Part shown: positions 33,118 to 44,463 of the stretch, in pieces
Layout: each line of letters opens with the position of its first letter
Position numbering within the stretch: position 1 is the first letter of the stretch
Assembly (NCBI RefSeq): GCF_964199755.1
Contig: NC_133907.1
Location: 4,903,001 to 4,967,000, forward strand
Length of the DNA stretch: 64,000 nucleotides
Source: Larus michahellis
Lineage: Eukaryota; Chordata; Aves; Charadriiformes; Laridae
Direction of reading: 5' to 3'
Program-made: the position numbers and the translations under genes
The notes under the pieces: generated by a model
What the model saw: only the letters and a program-made list of their open reading frames with translations
What the model was told of the DNA's origin: nothing
Database searches by the model: none

Positions 33118-36100
33118 TTCCCCACCCCGGGGAGGGGGACTGTGGCCGGGCTGCCCCTTCCATGGGGCTGGAGGTGAGGAGGTGTGTGGGGCTGGGGGGG
33201 TTTTGCTCTGGCACGGCATCCGCTCTGCAGCCCATTCAGCTGCGGTCACTGGGGTGGGTGGGTGCGGACATGGCTCAGCGGTGCTGGGGGTCCTGGTGTC
33301 CCCCAGCCCCTGCGGTGGGCACTGGGGTCCCTGGTGCTCCTGGAGGACAGGGAGGAGGTTGGAAGGGAGCTCTTCATGCCTCTGTGGTTGGGTGAAGGTT
33401 CCCACATCCTCTCTTGAGGGCAGGAGCTGCCGTAGCTTCAGCAATTTGGTATTTTCAGGGGGTTTCAGCAAATTTTGTGTAGAATGAGTTTTGTTGTCAG
33501 ATCCAACCCGTGTGAGATGGGCACGGCCATCAGGAAGGGAGCACTTTGCTTTGAAACCAGCAGGTGTCGGGGGGCAGTTACCTCAAAAGGCTTTTTGAGT
33601 TTGAAAAGATGCTGAGATGAGGCGGGCGAAGCAGAAGAGGGACGTCTGTCTGTCCTGCCCGTGTGCCCACCGGTGGATGGGGAGCCCTCGAATGCTCACC
33701 GGTCCAGCCTGCGCGTCCCCAGGTCGCAGTGGATGCTGTGAGCAGCGGCGTCTTTCCGGAGGTAGTTTAGGTGTCATTTAAAAAGTTGGGGTTTATGGAC
33801 TCCGCACATCTCTTCTTGTTCAGGGGCACTCGGGTCACTTTGTTATTTTTCCACCCTTTGCCTGGGATTTGAAGGTGGGTGGATGCAGCATCATCCCAGG
33901 GAAAAATCTCCCTGGAGCCGTGCCTACGCTGAAAGCCGCAGCCTGAAACGGTGCAGGTGGGGTGGCAGGGCTGTCCCTGAACGCCAGGGCTTTGCTTCTG
34001 GCACCAGATGCCATCTCCATCTCCGATACCAGCAGCAAACTCGGCACCAGGCACCCGCTGCCGTGCTGCCCATAATGTCCTGCCTGCAAAGCGCCGGTTT
34101 TAATTTAGAATTTAATTTAGAAAAGCACTCGGTGGTTACAAAGCTGAGCCAAGGGCTTCTCGGGGTGCCGTGCGGGGCTGGGCTGTGCCCGGCATGGGCA
34201 GGGTGTGCACGGGGCTGGTGAGCTCCAAAGTCTGATCGTCCATGGCACGGCTGGGGCGGACCCGGCTGCACCCAGCGCTGATAGCAGCCAACTCCTTGAG
34301 CTGTATTTAGAAGAGTTACCATACGCAATCAAGAGGAAAAATGATTTATTCCTCTAAGGCATTAGATTCTGTTTCGTTTCATCTGAGCCTGAACCCGGGG
34401 CCACAGCTGATTAGGAGGAGTCCTGCCTAATCGGAGGCTTTTCCCTCCCAGCGTGCCTGACCTTAAGATATCGCAGTCATTTCTTCCGTGCTATCTTTGT
34501 ACTTGGGACAGCACCGAGGAAATATAAAGGGTTGTGATCACTGTGAACCTCTTGCCTCTCCAGCGTGAGCAGCGTTGCTGAGCCGGACCCAAGGCTGTGT
34601 TTCTAGCCCAAAGCCCTCTGCTCCTGCGCTGCGACGGTGAGTGAAGGTCCCTCCGTGGCCACAGGGGCACCTTCCCCTCGCAGTGCCGGGGGCTGGAAAG
34701 CGTTGATGCATTTGCCCAGCCCTCGAGAGCTGCGGGCTGAGCACCCTGCACCAGCCGCCTCTGCTTTGGACAAACCCATCCAGGTTGTCCAGGGGCTGTG
34801 GTTTGAGAGGAGATGGCTGGATTGAAGAGGCATGGCTGGAAGGGCCTCCTGGCTCCTCTTTAAGGGTGTCTGAGAGGTGGCATCTGAGCGTGGGGTGGGA
34901 CAGGGTTTGTGACATCTCCACATTGGTGTGAGCTGTGCTGGGGACGTGGCAAAGAGTAGCAAGTGCCGGGACAGAGCTGGCAGGAGGCAGCAGCTCTTGC
35001 CCGGCTCCACACACCTTTACCTGTCCCGGAGACCAGAGATCGCTTCGCCGGCAAAGCATTCCCGGTGTGGGTGTACTTTGCCCTGCAAAGCAATGCTTCC
35101 TAGGGGTGTAAAGAGCAATCCAAGCAACAAAGCTCAGTGGACAGATTTTGGCTGGTGCAATCCTCCCCTCCCTTTGCAGCAGCTTTTGGGGCAGCCGGGC
35201 AGGGAGGTGCTGCCGGTGCAGCCCTGTGTCCCCAGAGGGACCGGCTGTGATGCTCTGGGATGCCCTGGCAGTGTGCTCCACTCCCGGGGGGGGGCTGTGC
35301 CTCTCCTGAGTGTGCTGCGGTGCTTCCCCGCTCTGCGGAGGGCGGCTGGGCACTTGCAGGGCCGTTGGTAACTCGTGGTAGGGCTGGGGCTAAGGCTTGA
35401 GAAGGAGAAACAAGGGGAAGTTATCTACAGCCAGTTGTAAACAGAGATTCCCGGTTCACCTGTGGATAACTGGCCTTGGGCTGGATGCAGAAAGGATGTG
35501 GCTCTTGGGGCTTGAGCAAGACGCCCTGGCCAGGGGAAAGTCCCGGGGTGCGTGTGGTTGGCTTGTCTCCTGGTTCTTCTGCCCGGTTTCAGCAGCGGTG
35601 GTAAAGCATCGCTCACGGGGAGCATGTCCTGCCTGCAGGCCAGAGGCAGGCTCTCCCCACAGCGCCGACAGCAGCACCGAGATTTGGGGCTCTGCGTTGG
35701 GGACGCCCCGAGGCCTCCCCGGTGAGGCTGCCCTAACCGGCCGAGGCTGTTACGGAGCCGGGGTGGGCTCCCAGGGCTGCAGCAGGGGTCGTGCACCCCA
35801 CAACTGGAGCATCGGGGTGAATCCCAGTGGGTCAGCCCACCGCGTGAGCCTGGGGTCCCTGCAGCAGGGCTGGGGGTCCCACGTCCCCGCTCTGCCAGCC
35901 CCATGCTGCCGGCAGCTGCCTTCCCGGGGTCCCCCCGGGTGCTCAGCCGTGCTCCCCTTCCCTCCTGTGGGGAGCCCAGGGCTGCTTCGCTCCCAGCCGG
36001 GTGTGGAGGACTCGCATCCAGAGACAAATTACATAAGGGCTGCGGATGACTCATGCCAAGTCCCTGTTTTTCTCCGGATTGTTTGGTGATGGAAGCAGAG

Positions 36101-36432
36101 CCACTTGCGTTTTCTCCTCTGGGTACCCGCAGGAGCAGCCTGCAGCGTTTGGGAAAGATGCACAAAGAGCCGCCCGGGCATCCAGCCGGCAGCTGTGCAA
36201 GCAGGGCCATGCCATGGTCCTGCCGGCGCTGCTGCCCGGGGGCTGCCAGGGAGCGGGGGGCTGCAAGAAATCGCCGGTTCCTCAGTCGCTGGGTTTCTCT
36301 GGGCTGGTTTAGGGGTGGCACCGGAGCACGAGCATCTTCGCAGGAGGCCCTCCCGGGTCCCAGCTTGTCCTCAGACAGTTGTGCAGCACACAAACGCAGC
36401 GTGTCCAGGGATGGGGGGGCCTGCAGCTGAGG

Positions 36433-36450
36433 CCCCCCCCCCCCCCCCCC
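36433..36450. repeat. Poly(C) tract, 18 bases
   Basis: Uninterrupted C run about 67 bases before the ISRE at 36517. Confidence 0.9.
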
Positions 36451-36516
36451 AGGGCAGCAGCGATGGCTTCGTGGGGAAACCCCTCTGTGGCTGTCAGTCA
36501 TGTCACCTCGGGAATG

Positions 36517-36528
36517 GAAACCGAAACT
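36517..36528 (+). promoter_or_regulatory. ISRE (interferon-stimulated response element)
   Basis: GAAACCGAAACT matches the ISRE core GAAANNGAAACT at all fixed positions. ISGF3/IRF binding to this core is established knowledge; its use here is inferred from proximity to HELZ2, a known interferon-induced gene whose coding start lies about 7.9 kb downstream. Confidence 0.6.
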
Positions 36529-38739
36529 CAGGGTGTTCAGCTGGGTGTTTGTTTGTCTAAAATCGGCAAACCCTGCCTTTCGGCTCTCCCCCACCCCGAT
36601 GCTGCTGATGCGGTGACGCAGCTTTGCCTCCTCCCTGCTCCAGCTGCGGCTGCCCGGCCCGGAGAGGCTTCCTCCTCTCTGCCAGCCAGAGATTAAGTAA
36701 CAGCAGAGCCCGGCTTCTCCCCTGGGTTTTTTCTCTGTTGCTATTGCCTTTTATGCACGCCAAGCACGGCCAGAAGCTTTATCTACGGCAGTGAAAGCTG
36801 CTTGCTCCTGGAGCTGGAGCTCTGGGGAAAATGTCTCACCCGTAAAATCACAGTGGAACCTCCAAATATCCACCTGTAAAATCAGAGTGAAGCCTCAGTG
36901 CCGAGGCTGCTCTTCCCCGGGTGAGCCTGGCACTCTCTGTCCTGGCTCTGGCATCTTGTGGGGGGGGCGGAAATTGCTCGAGAGTATTTTGTTTCTGGGT
37001 TTTTACTGCTGTCTGATGGTGCCCAGGCTATTACAGAGACATTTGCTGTGGTTTGGAGTCGGTGCTGCGGAGAGGATGATTTCTACCCACAGGCAATGCA
37101 AACGAGGACGGGCTCCGTCGCTCTTACATGTCCCAGTGCCGGGGCTGGGGACCGGAGCTGGCGCCTTCCCGAGCTCTTTGGCCTCGCTTGGCTCTGGGGC
37201 TGCATCTTCGCAGGGGAAGGGACCGCTCCTTTCCTGTGCCGGGACAGGGCCCCCGCGCAGCCCCGACCGATAACTGTTCTCATGGCAGCTGCGAGGAAAG
37301 GCTGGGAGGCTCCTTCCCGGGCAGGAAAGCCGAGCGCGGGGTCAGCTGCTCCTGCGAGACCGAGCTGCCCGCTTGGGCCATGTGAATAAACGCAGAGCGG
37401 AGCAGGGCGCAGCCCTGCAGCCCTGGCCCTGCCGCAGGTGGCCATCACGGCCGCAGGTCTGGCAGCGACGGGGGCTTTGGTGCACGGACCAGGCGGGTTT
37501 TCTGCCCAGGGATGGATGGTTCCCACGACCACCCACTGCTCCGGCGGGGTCCATGCAGTGCCCACTGGCCCCTGCACCACCGCACCCTCCCCGCTGTGAA
37601 AGCCCCTTTCCCTCGGGGTGCGGTGGGGTTGGAGTTCCCTCTGAGGCACTCGATGGGTGTGACTGCACAAAGCTGGAAGGAAAAAAAACATCGTTCCTCT
37701 TCCTCCTCCTTTCAGTGTTGACAAACATGCCGGAACCCGGTCCCTGCTCTTCCTTCCTCCCCTGCTCCCGCTGCCCGCCTGCCCTGCGGGCTGGCTCTCG
37801 CCTCCTCGCCATTTCCTCCTGCTTGTTTCGAGGGCCAGCTTTTGTTTCCCTCGCTGACGCTGGCTTTGTGTCGGGGCCCCTGCGCGGCGTCACCAAACAC
37901 GGTGTCCCCATCCTTTGACGGAGGGATTTAACAACATCGCTGTTAGCAGGGAAACTTTGTCTCTGGTGCCTGCAATCTTTTACAGCCACTCGGCGTTGGA
38001 GGCGTGGTAGTTTTGCCTGGTTGCTTTCCAGGGCTTGCAGCTGGCCGTCAGCATGAAGATAATTTTATTAGGTGGGAAGGCTGGGGCCCGGCCGCACCGC
38101 TGCGTGGAGCACAACATCCGTCCTGCGGGTCGCTGCTTTCCAAAGCCTCGTGTCCCGGCTGGTGAGACCATGTGCTGTGGCAGCCCCCGTGCTGTGGTGT
38201 GGTCCTGGGGCTGGGGAGGGGGGGTTAGAGGAACCTCCAGGGCTTTTTGCTTGGATGCGTGTGTTTTGGGGGGGGGGGGTACTGGGGCTGCAGTTTTAGC
38301 AGGGGTGCCGCTCTCGCCGGTTATCTGTGTGTACCACCCTCAAATTTGCAGCAGCGGAGGCAGGATGCTCCCTTGCGCTGCACTGGGCTGCTGTGGGTCT
38401 GGCTCAGTGAGGGGTTGGGGGGCAGAGGAGCCCCCACCTGAGCGTGGGGTGATGGTGCTTGTACCGTGGCACGTGTCGGCAAACCCAGGGTGCAGGGCTC
38501 TTGCCACCCAGGGTGTGGGTGCTGCCGCCCGATGCAAATCCGTCTCTGCTCGCCTCGCAGCGCGCTCGCTGCTGGGGGTGGATTTGAGTTTGATGGTTTT
38601 TTGGGTGCTTGTGGTTGGTTTGGGTTTGTTTTCTTCTCTGGCTGGAGGCTGAACTTTCTGCAGCAGGGCGCTCACCTCGGCAGGCGGGGAAGGGAATGGA
38701 AAATGAAAGTGGTGCTGATGAACAGAAACGAAATCGGCG

Positions 38740-39760
38740 TTTTGCCCTCCCCGCCCTTCCTCTCCGCCCCCCCCCGCCCCCCACCCCAAGCCCTTTTTAA
38801 GCGGGGGCCGTGGGGCTCCTGCGCTGGCGGCGGGGCTGGCCGGGCTGGGGAGCGGGGCTGTCGCCGTGCCGCTTAATATTCGCTTTATTATTATTCCCTG
38901 GAGCCGGTACCGGCGCTGGACGGAGGCTGAGTGCGGGAGAGCCCCGACTCCCCCCGTGGGTGAGCAGCGGCCGGCGGCCCCGGGAGCATCCCCTCCGCGC
39001 TGGGGGGCTGCGGGGGCGGGGGGGGGGGGCAGGACCGGGAGGGGTGTGGGGATGAAACTCGTCCCGGGATGCGGTGTGCGGGGCGGGGGGGGACAGGACC
39101 GGGGGGGGAAGCTGGTACCGTCCGTCCTGTTCGGTGCGGGCAGCGCTGCCCGCCCCCTCCCCAGCCCGGTACCGCCTCCCCCCGCCCCGCGGCCGCCCGG
39201 TGCCCGGTGCCGGCTCCCCCCCGGTGCCGGCGGGCGGGGCGGGGCGAGGCGGGGCCGCCGTGATGCAATTTCCGCGAAGTCCGGCCCCGTTTTGAATGCG
39301 GGGAGGCCCCAGAAACGAAACCGGCGGCGGCGGCGAGTCCCCGGGACCGTCCCCCCCGCTCCCCACGGCCGCGGCAGCGGTGAGAGCGGCGCGGGGGGCT
39401 GCGGGATGGATGGGGGGCGGGGGGGGGGGGGCGGTGTGGGTGGGTGTGCGTGGAGCACCCTGGCGTGCCGCAGGGCTCGGGGTGCTCCCGGGAGCCCCGC
39501 AGCGTCCTTTGGGGTGCGCAGCCCCCGCCCCAGCTGGCAGCATCCCTGCCCGAGCTGGAACCCCCCGGGGAGAGGAGGGGGAGCAAGGGGCAGGAGGCAG
39601 GTTTCGGGGTGCAAATGCCCGGGTTGGAGGGCAGGGAGCACCCGGGCTGGCGGGGATTGCACGGTGCCACCTTCGGAGAGCAATCCCCAGCAGCTCTTCG
39701 CTCCCCGCTGCCGCTTCTGAGCTTCGGGGATGCGTCTGGGAGCTCCCAGTGAACTTTTTA
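38740..39760 (+). promoter_or_regulatory. HELZ2: Second CpG island; candidate HELZ2 promoter
   Basis: CpG-dense sequence with many GC boxes (gggcgggg). It contains TGATGCAAT at 39261-39269 (C/EBP-ATF composite, amino-acid response type), TTCCGCGAA at 39270-39278 (matches the STAT GAS pattern TTCNNNGAA), and GAAACGAAA at 39312-39320 (IRF core AANNGAAA). A second GAAACGAAA lies at 38725-38733, just left of the island. A strong donor gcg|gtgaga follows at 39379/39380. No other + strand gene starts before HELZ2, so a long first intron of HELZ2 is the simplest reading. Confidence 0.55.
39321..39379 (+). other. HELZ2: Candidate non-coding first exon of HELZ2
   Basis: The segment between the GAS/IRF motifs and the donor gtgaga at 39380 would be a short 5' UTR exon splicing about 5 kb to the first coding exon. 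The start is unknown. Alternatives are donors at 43026 (gcag|gtgggt) and 44229 (gctg|gtgagt), near other ISRE-type motifs. Confidence 0.3.
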
Positions 39761-40674
39761 TAGTTGGATAAAGCAAATGCAATACCTGGGGGTGCAGGTG
39801 CTTTGGGGCTGTGCACAAACGGGGGGGTTCGTGCCTGCCCACCCGCTCGGGCAGCGTGTTGTGGCTGTCACTTCGCAACAGCCGGGCCGGCAGGACCGTG
39901 CCAGCTCTCCGGGCGGGCTTGTTGAAAAAGGCTGGGGAAAGGAGGGACCCCAAGAACTTCTGAGGTTGGTTTTGCCCAGGAGGGAAACGCCGGAGGGGCC
40001 GTGGCTTCGGTGCAGCCAGGATAACTGCAGGCGATGGGGTGGCACGGGGCAGCATCCGCGGGGCAGCTCCTCTTCCACTGGTGCCAAACCCTTCTGTCCA
40101 GCCCAGCCATGCTGGTCACTCGCGGGGTGCTGGGCGATGCTGTGCCGGTCTTGTACCACTGCTCCGAGTGCCCACAGCCAAGAGGAAGAACTCCGTGGGT
40201 GCCCAGGTCCGGTCCTTGGCTGGGACTGACAACCAGGGTGCAGGGCTGCGGTCCCCTGAGGCGCGCGGTCCCCTGGCTGTGCCATTGGCCTGTCCCCATC
40301 CCCGCAGACAGCTGTCCCCGCACCCTGACCCACGTCACTTGCTCTGATCGAGGGGCACTTGGCTCACTCCAGCGTAGCGTTTCACCTAATCTCCTGTCAA
40401 TAATTAATCGAGGCAAGACCTGACAAAAAGGCCACCTTCCTCTTGGTGATGGCAGAGCGGTACGGAGCGGCAGGACTCAGCCGTGGAGCCGCAATGAGTG
40501 TTTCTGCCACGGCCGTGCTCCGACTTGCCATTTCCAGGGAAATGTGATTATCCCTGGCGTCAGTGCAGCCCTGCAAGGCGCCTGCCGGGGGACGACGCTC
40601 GGATGTAGCATGGCCTGGCCCTGACCCGAAGCGTCTTCCTGAGCACGGAGGAAGTGCTCTTAGCGAGGCGGTGG

Positions 40675-40713
40675 CGTGGTTTGGTTCAGTTTGGTTCGGT
40701 TCGGTTTGGTTTG
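40675..40713. repeat. Pentanucleotide repeat TTTGG/TTCGG
   Basis: About eight imperfect five-base units reading ttggttcagtttggttcgg and onward. Confidence 0.85.
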
Positions 40714-42495
40714 CAGCGAGGCCGGAGCAGTGCTGGGCAGCCGGTGCGTGTGTCACTATTGTGAGAGAGGAAAATACTCGCCCCGATGGGGCTGTGAGCG
40801 GGTGCGGAGCTGGGTGTACAATAAACCAGCCTCTCCGTCTGTCAGAGCGACTCGTTTCACCCATCAGCAGGATGCAAGTGGCTTTAAACCCCAGGCTGGG
40901 CTTTTCAGGACCGCTGGAAAAAGGTTGTTTTTCTTAAAACGTACAAAATTCAGCTTGCAAATTGTGGTCTGTGGCTTGCTGGTAAATATTGCTCTCGCTG
41001 AGCTCCCATGTTCCTTGGAGCACTTGGATTTTGCCCTGTTGACATCAGAGTTTTATTATCGCTAACACAGTTATCTTATGTGGACCTCCCCGAGCTTCCT
41101 CGTGCCCTGCATCTTTCCTCCTCCCGGGCTTGGATTGCAAAAGCTCCCGGAGCCTTTTCCTTTTTTTCCTTTCTTCTCTGATATAAGTTGGTTGGAGAGA
41201 GAAAAAGGCTTTAATTTGGCGTCGGTGCTGGTGCTGAGCGGAGACTTTAAGTGGGGTTTGCACTTCCCCTTCCTCTTCCCTCCCACCTCCAGACCCAGAG
41301 CATGTTCTGGCAGCTTGCTCAAAATCAAAAGCTTTCTTAAAAAAATAAACAGCAAGGGAATTGACCCTTTAAAGGTGGAATATTCCCTCTTAGCTTTTTG
41401 AGACTGGAATGCCCTGTCTAGGCATGAATACCAATAACAGCCCAGCAGTCCTCTATGGTCTTTATGTGTAGTTTTTAATGCGTTTAACCGAGCAGGTCGG
41501 TGTCGTTGCTGCTGCAGGACCACGTCTCCTCTGGGCTCTGTGGCTGTGGATATGCCAGGACGAGGGAACTCGGCTCCTGCTCCATGGAGCCAACTTCCAG
41601 CGATCAGATTTCACCCTCTCTCATGTGTTTTACTGAGGTATTTTGGAGTTTGCACCAGTGACAGCGTTGCACACATGTTGCACAAATCCTGAATGTGAGT
41701 GCCTTTCCCAGGAGGGCTCATCCGAAGGAGGAGAATTCCAGAGGAAGGAAGGTGAAGCTGCTATCAGAGGGAAGGCGAAGCGTTCCCAAAGCCGCAGATG
41801 TTAGCCCCAAAACAAGCCCCTGTTCGGCCGAGAGCGCGCTGCTCACCCCCGCCGGCTTCAAAGGGGCTGAAAGGCTCTTGGAGGCCGAGCGTGACCTCGG
41901 GTCCCCCTCCAGGCATTCCCGCTGGCTGCGGTTTGTCCCCACCGGCCCCTCCGTGCCTCTGCCCTGGGGTCCGGCTTAACTCCAGCCTGTTCCTGACCTC
42001 CCGGGGAAAGCCGAGTGGGAACGTTCCCTCTTAGCATCGCACTTCGGACAAGGACAAACAAGTCTCCCCAGGCTGGCGCAGGAGGGATGTTTGCCCCCCC
42101 CCAGAAGGTGCAAGGGGTTTCCCCTCCTGCAGCCCGGCACAGGGTCCCGTGGAGCCGAGCTGGGGGCTGAGCGTGTCTTCCCCAAACCGCTGCCTCCATT
42201 CCCAGCTGCCGGGAGTTTTGCAGATGTTAATGACCCTGTGGGGGTTCGGCAGGAGGAGCCCCCCCTGGTTGCAGGGTCCACGGCCCCATGCCAGCGCTGC
42301 GTTGCCTTCATTGTCTTGCTGGGGATCAGCGGAGCATCACTTGGTGCCTTGGGCAGGAGACACAGCATCCCACTCCCTCTCCTGCCTTGTTGTTGTTTAT
42401 AGGTGCTCTCCTATATTTTTATTGTTTCCCAAGTTATTTCATTTCAGTGCAAAGTATTTTCTCTGCATCAGGCAGCACCAAAACCGGCCCCAACC

Positions 42496-42519
42496 TTTTT
42501 TTTTTTTTTTTTTTTTTTT
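42496..42519. repeat. Poly(T) tract, 24 bases
   Basis: Uninterrupted T run with no acceptor-linked coding exon behind it. Confidence 0.9.
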
Positions 42520-42885
42520 GTGGTAGAATCAGAGCAAAGAAAAGAGTTCTTGACCCCTGCGTAGTGTCTGGGCTGGAGACACAGTTTTCTTCTGATGACC
42601 GTGGCCTTGTTACAGTCAGAGGATGGGGATACCCTGGCTCTCTGCCAGTGCCAGCCCTGCTCCGGGTCGGGGATGCTCTTCCTTATGCTCTTCCTGCGTC
42701 CACATCCAGCAGCTCTGCTGGGGCTTTGGGCACGGGAGTGCTGCAAGTAAAAGTTTGGAAATAAAGGCAGAGAGATGAGTCGGGGTGATTTAGCTCTCAC
42801 TGAGGTGATTTAGCTCTCGGTGATAGTGTGGCACAGTGACCCGAATCGTGGCAGAGGAAGCGCCAGCGGAGTCTCGCAGCTTACC

Positions 42886-42897
42886 GAAACAGAAACT
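42886..42897 (+). promoter_or_regulatory. HELZ2: ISRE upstream of HELZ2
   Basis: GAAACAGAAACT is an exact GAAANNGAAACT core, about 1.6 kb before the coding start. It sits in moderately GC-rich sequence with possible downstream donors at 43026 and 43070. Confidence 0.6.
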
Positions 42898-43836
42898 GCC
42901 CAGCGCCAGGCTCGCTGCCAGACCTTGAGAGATAAACAGGGCTGGTGTTTATCCACCGAGCGCGTGTCCAACCTGATGCGCGGCAGAGGAGTAGGATTAG
43001 GTGATTTCTTCCTAGCTCGGCAGCAGGTGGGTGCTGTGGCAGGGGGATGGGGTGCAAGCAGCTCGCTAACGGTGAGCTGGGAGGGCGGGCGATGCTCCAG
43101 CCGCTTCCCCCCTGCAGTCCCGGCTCGGTGTTTGCTGCCTGGAGCTTCAAGTGGAGCAGCAGCTTCAGCGCCCCCCTGCCCGCCTCCCCCAGCACCCCCT
43201 TTATCCCAGCGGTGGGGAAAGGAGTCTTAATTAAAAATGAAAAGTATTTCTGCAGAAGCAGTACAAAGTTTGCCTCCCGGCTCTATTTTCTGCCAGACCG
43301 CAGCTGTAAATACCGCTCTTCCCTGTATCTCTAGAGAGCTGGTCCTTCGTGACCGCGGGTCAGGAGCCCAAGACGGGTGCTCGGCACAAGGCTGGTGGCT
43401 TTGCCTGGCAGCAGACGCTGCCCATCAAGCTCCCTTCGTCCCGAGCCGCGTGGGCCAGCCGGGAAACCTTGCAGCATCATTCCCAGGGATGCTCCTGGCC
43501 TCTGGTTACCCAGGAAACTGCTGGCAAATGCCGGAGCCGATGGCCGGGGAGGGCAGGGAGCTGTGAATCACCTTCCTCACTGCCGGAGCTCTCGCAGCCG
43601 GATGTTTTCCAAGCTGTCGGCCGGAGGAGATGCCGGCAGGTCCCTGTTCCAGCATGCCCGTCTCCCAGCCTCGGGTGCTGTATCTGTGGAGCAAAGAGGG
43701 AGGTTGCTTATTAATTAATTCCAACTCCTCTTTTGTGCCACAGGGGGAGATAGGCTGGGGGGGTTGGACCTGGATTTTTCCCACTCGGCGTGGGGCAGCC
43801 GTGGGGCTGCCTGGCCAGAACCAGGGGAGAGAGCAG

Positions 43837-43854
43837 GAAAAAGAAAGAGAAAGT
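43837..43854 (+). promoter_or_regulatory. HELZ2: Triple GAAANN (IRF/ISRE-type) block upstream of HELZ2
   Basis: GAAAAAGAAAGAGAAAGT contains three GAAA cores at six-base spacing, the geometry preferred by IRF proteins and ISGF3. An ETS-like gaggaagt follows at about 43900 and a ccaat box near 43979. About 610 bases before the coding start, it could mark a proximal interferon-driven promoter. Confidence 0.5.
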
Positions 43855-44325
43855 TGGCAGGAGCGGAGCGAGGCGGGGGAGGCGCCGACAGCGGGAAGAG
43901 GAAGTCAAATCGTCCGGCCACGGTCCGGGAGGAGGTTGGTGGCCGCTGTGGGGACCGTGCCGGGTCCTCCGGGGCAGCCAATGCTGCAGCCGGCTCTCCT
44001 GCGTGGGGTGGCAAATGCTGGCGGTCTGCAGGCTGTGGCACGCCGGGGACCGAGCTGAGCCCTGCCAGGAGCCCTCGCCGCTCGGCAACCTGGTCCCTGC
44101 GGGACGCGGTCCCCTGGGACCCGGGCTGGTGGGTGAGCGGGTGGGAGCAGACCCCAGGCGCTTGGGTACCACGGGTGAGGGTGTCTGTTGGGTTTGGGTG
44201 CTGGGTGAGGCTCCTGGCCGCTTGCTGGTGAGTGGGGCTAGGCTGTGCCGGTGCCTCAGCGCGCACCCAGCCAGGCTCCGGCTGATGTTTCCTGCTAAGT
44301 CGCTTGTTCCTCGTTTCTTTGTCAG

Positions 44326-44355
44326 GCTTTGTGTACTCACACCAATGGCTGGCAG
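44326..44355 (+). other. HELZ2: Possible HELZ2 30-base leader exon with ATG
   Basis: The segment is bounded by a good acceptor (tttctttgtcag) and donor (gtacgt) and contains ATG at 44345. Spliced to the AG at 44462 it would be in frame and add Met-Ala-Gly-Arg to HELZ2; spliced to the AG at 44451 it would be an out-of-frame upstream ATG. It may also be chance. Confidence 0.3.
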
Positions 44356-44463
44356 GTACGTAGCGAGCTAGGACACAGCTGCTCCATGGCGCCTCCTCCC
44401 CCGGGCATCGCCTTGTAGGAACTTCCCGCCATTCATTTTGCTCTGCTCAAGCCATCGCCGAGG

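Larger units (their letters stand above)
33118..38740. other. Intergenic region GMEB2-HELZ2, left part; no gene recognised
   Basis: Moderately GC-rich sequence without a protein-like spliced frame. The longest frames (for example minus-strand 35425-36594) have low-complexity Pro/Gly/Arg content and no family resemblance. It holds one exact ISRE at 36517-36528, one inverted GAAACGAAA motif at 34372-34380 and an 18-C run at 36433-36450. Given its position it may be a distal regulatory region of HELZ2. Confidence 0.55.
39761..44325. other. Intergenic or HELZ2 first-intron region
   Basis: No protein-like frame. Contents: a TTTGG/TTCGG pentanucleotide repeat at 40675-40713, a 24-T run at 42496-42519, an exact ISRE at 42886-42897 and a triple GAAANN block at 43837-43854. 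A ccaat motif lies near 43979. It is probably HELZ2 5' regulatory or first-intron sequence. Confidence 0.5.

Noticed and set aside
34372-34380. Inverted GAAACGAAA motif
   Set aside because: A 9-base match alone is weak, and an AAACGAAA core also occurs near 5547 far from HELZ2. Not counted as a regulatory site.
35425-36594. 389-codon minus-strand frame between GMEB2 and HELZ2
   Set aside because: No family resemblance, low-complexity Gly/Ser/Arg content, overlapping frames on the + strand, and no splice pattern.
38340-40055. 571-codon minus-strand Pro-rich frame over the second CpG island
   Set aside because: Composition-driven, several minus-strand frames are open together, no domain was recognised, and G/C homopolymers run through it.
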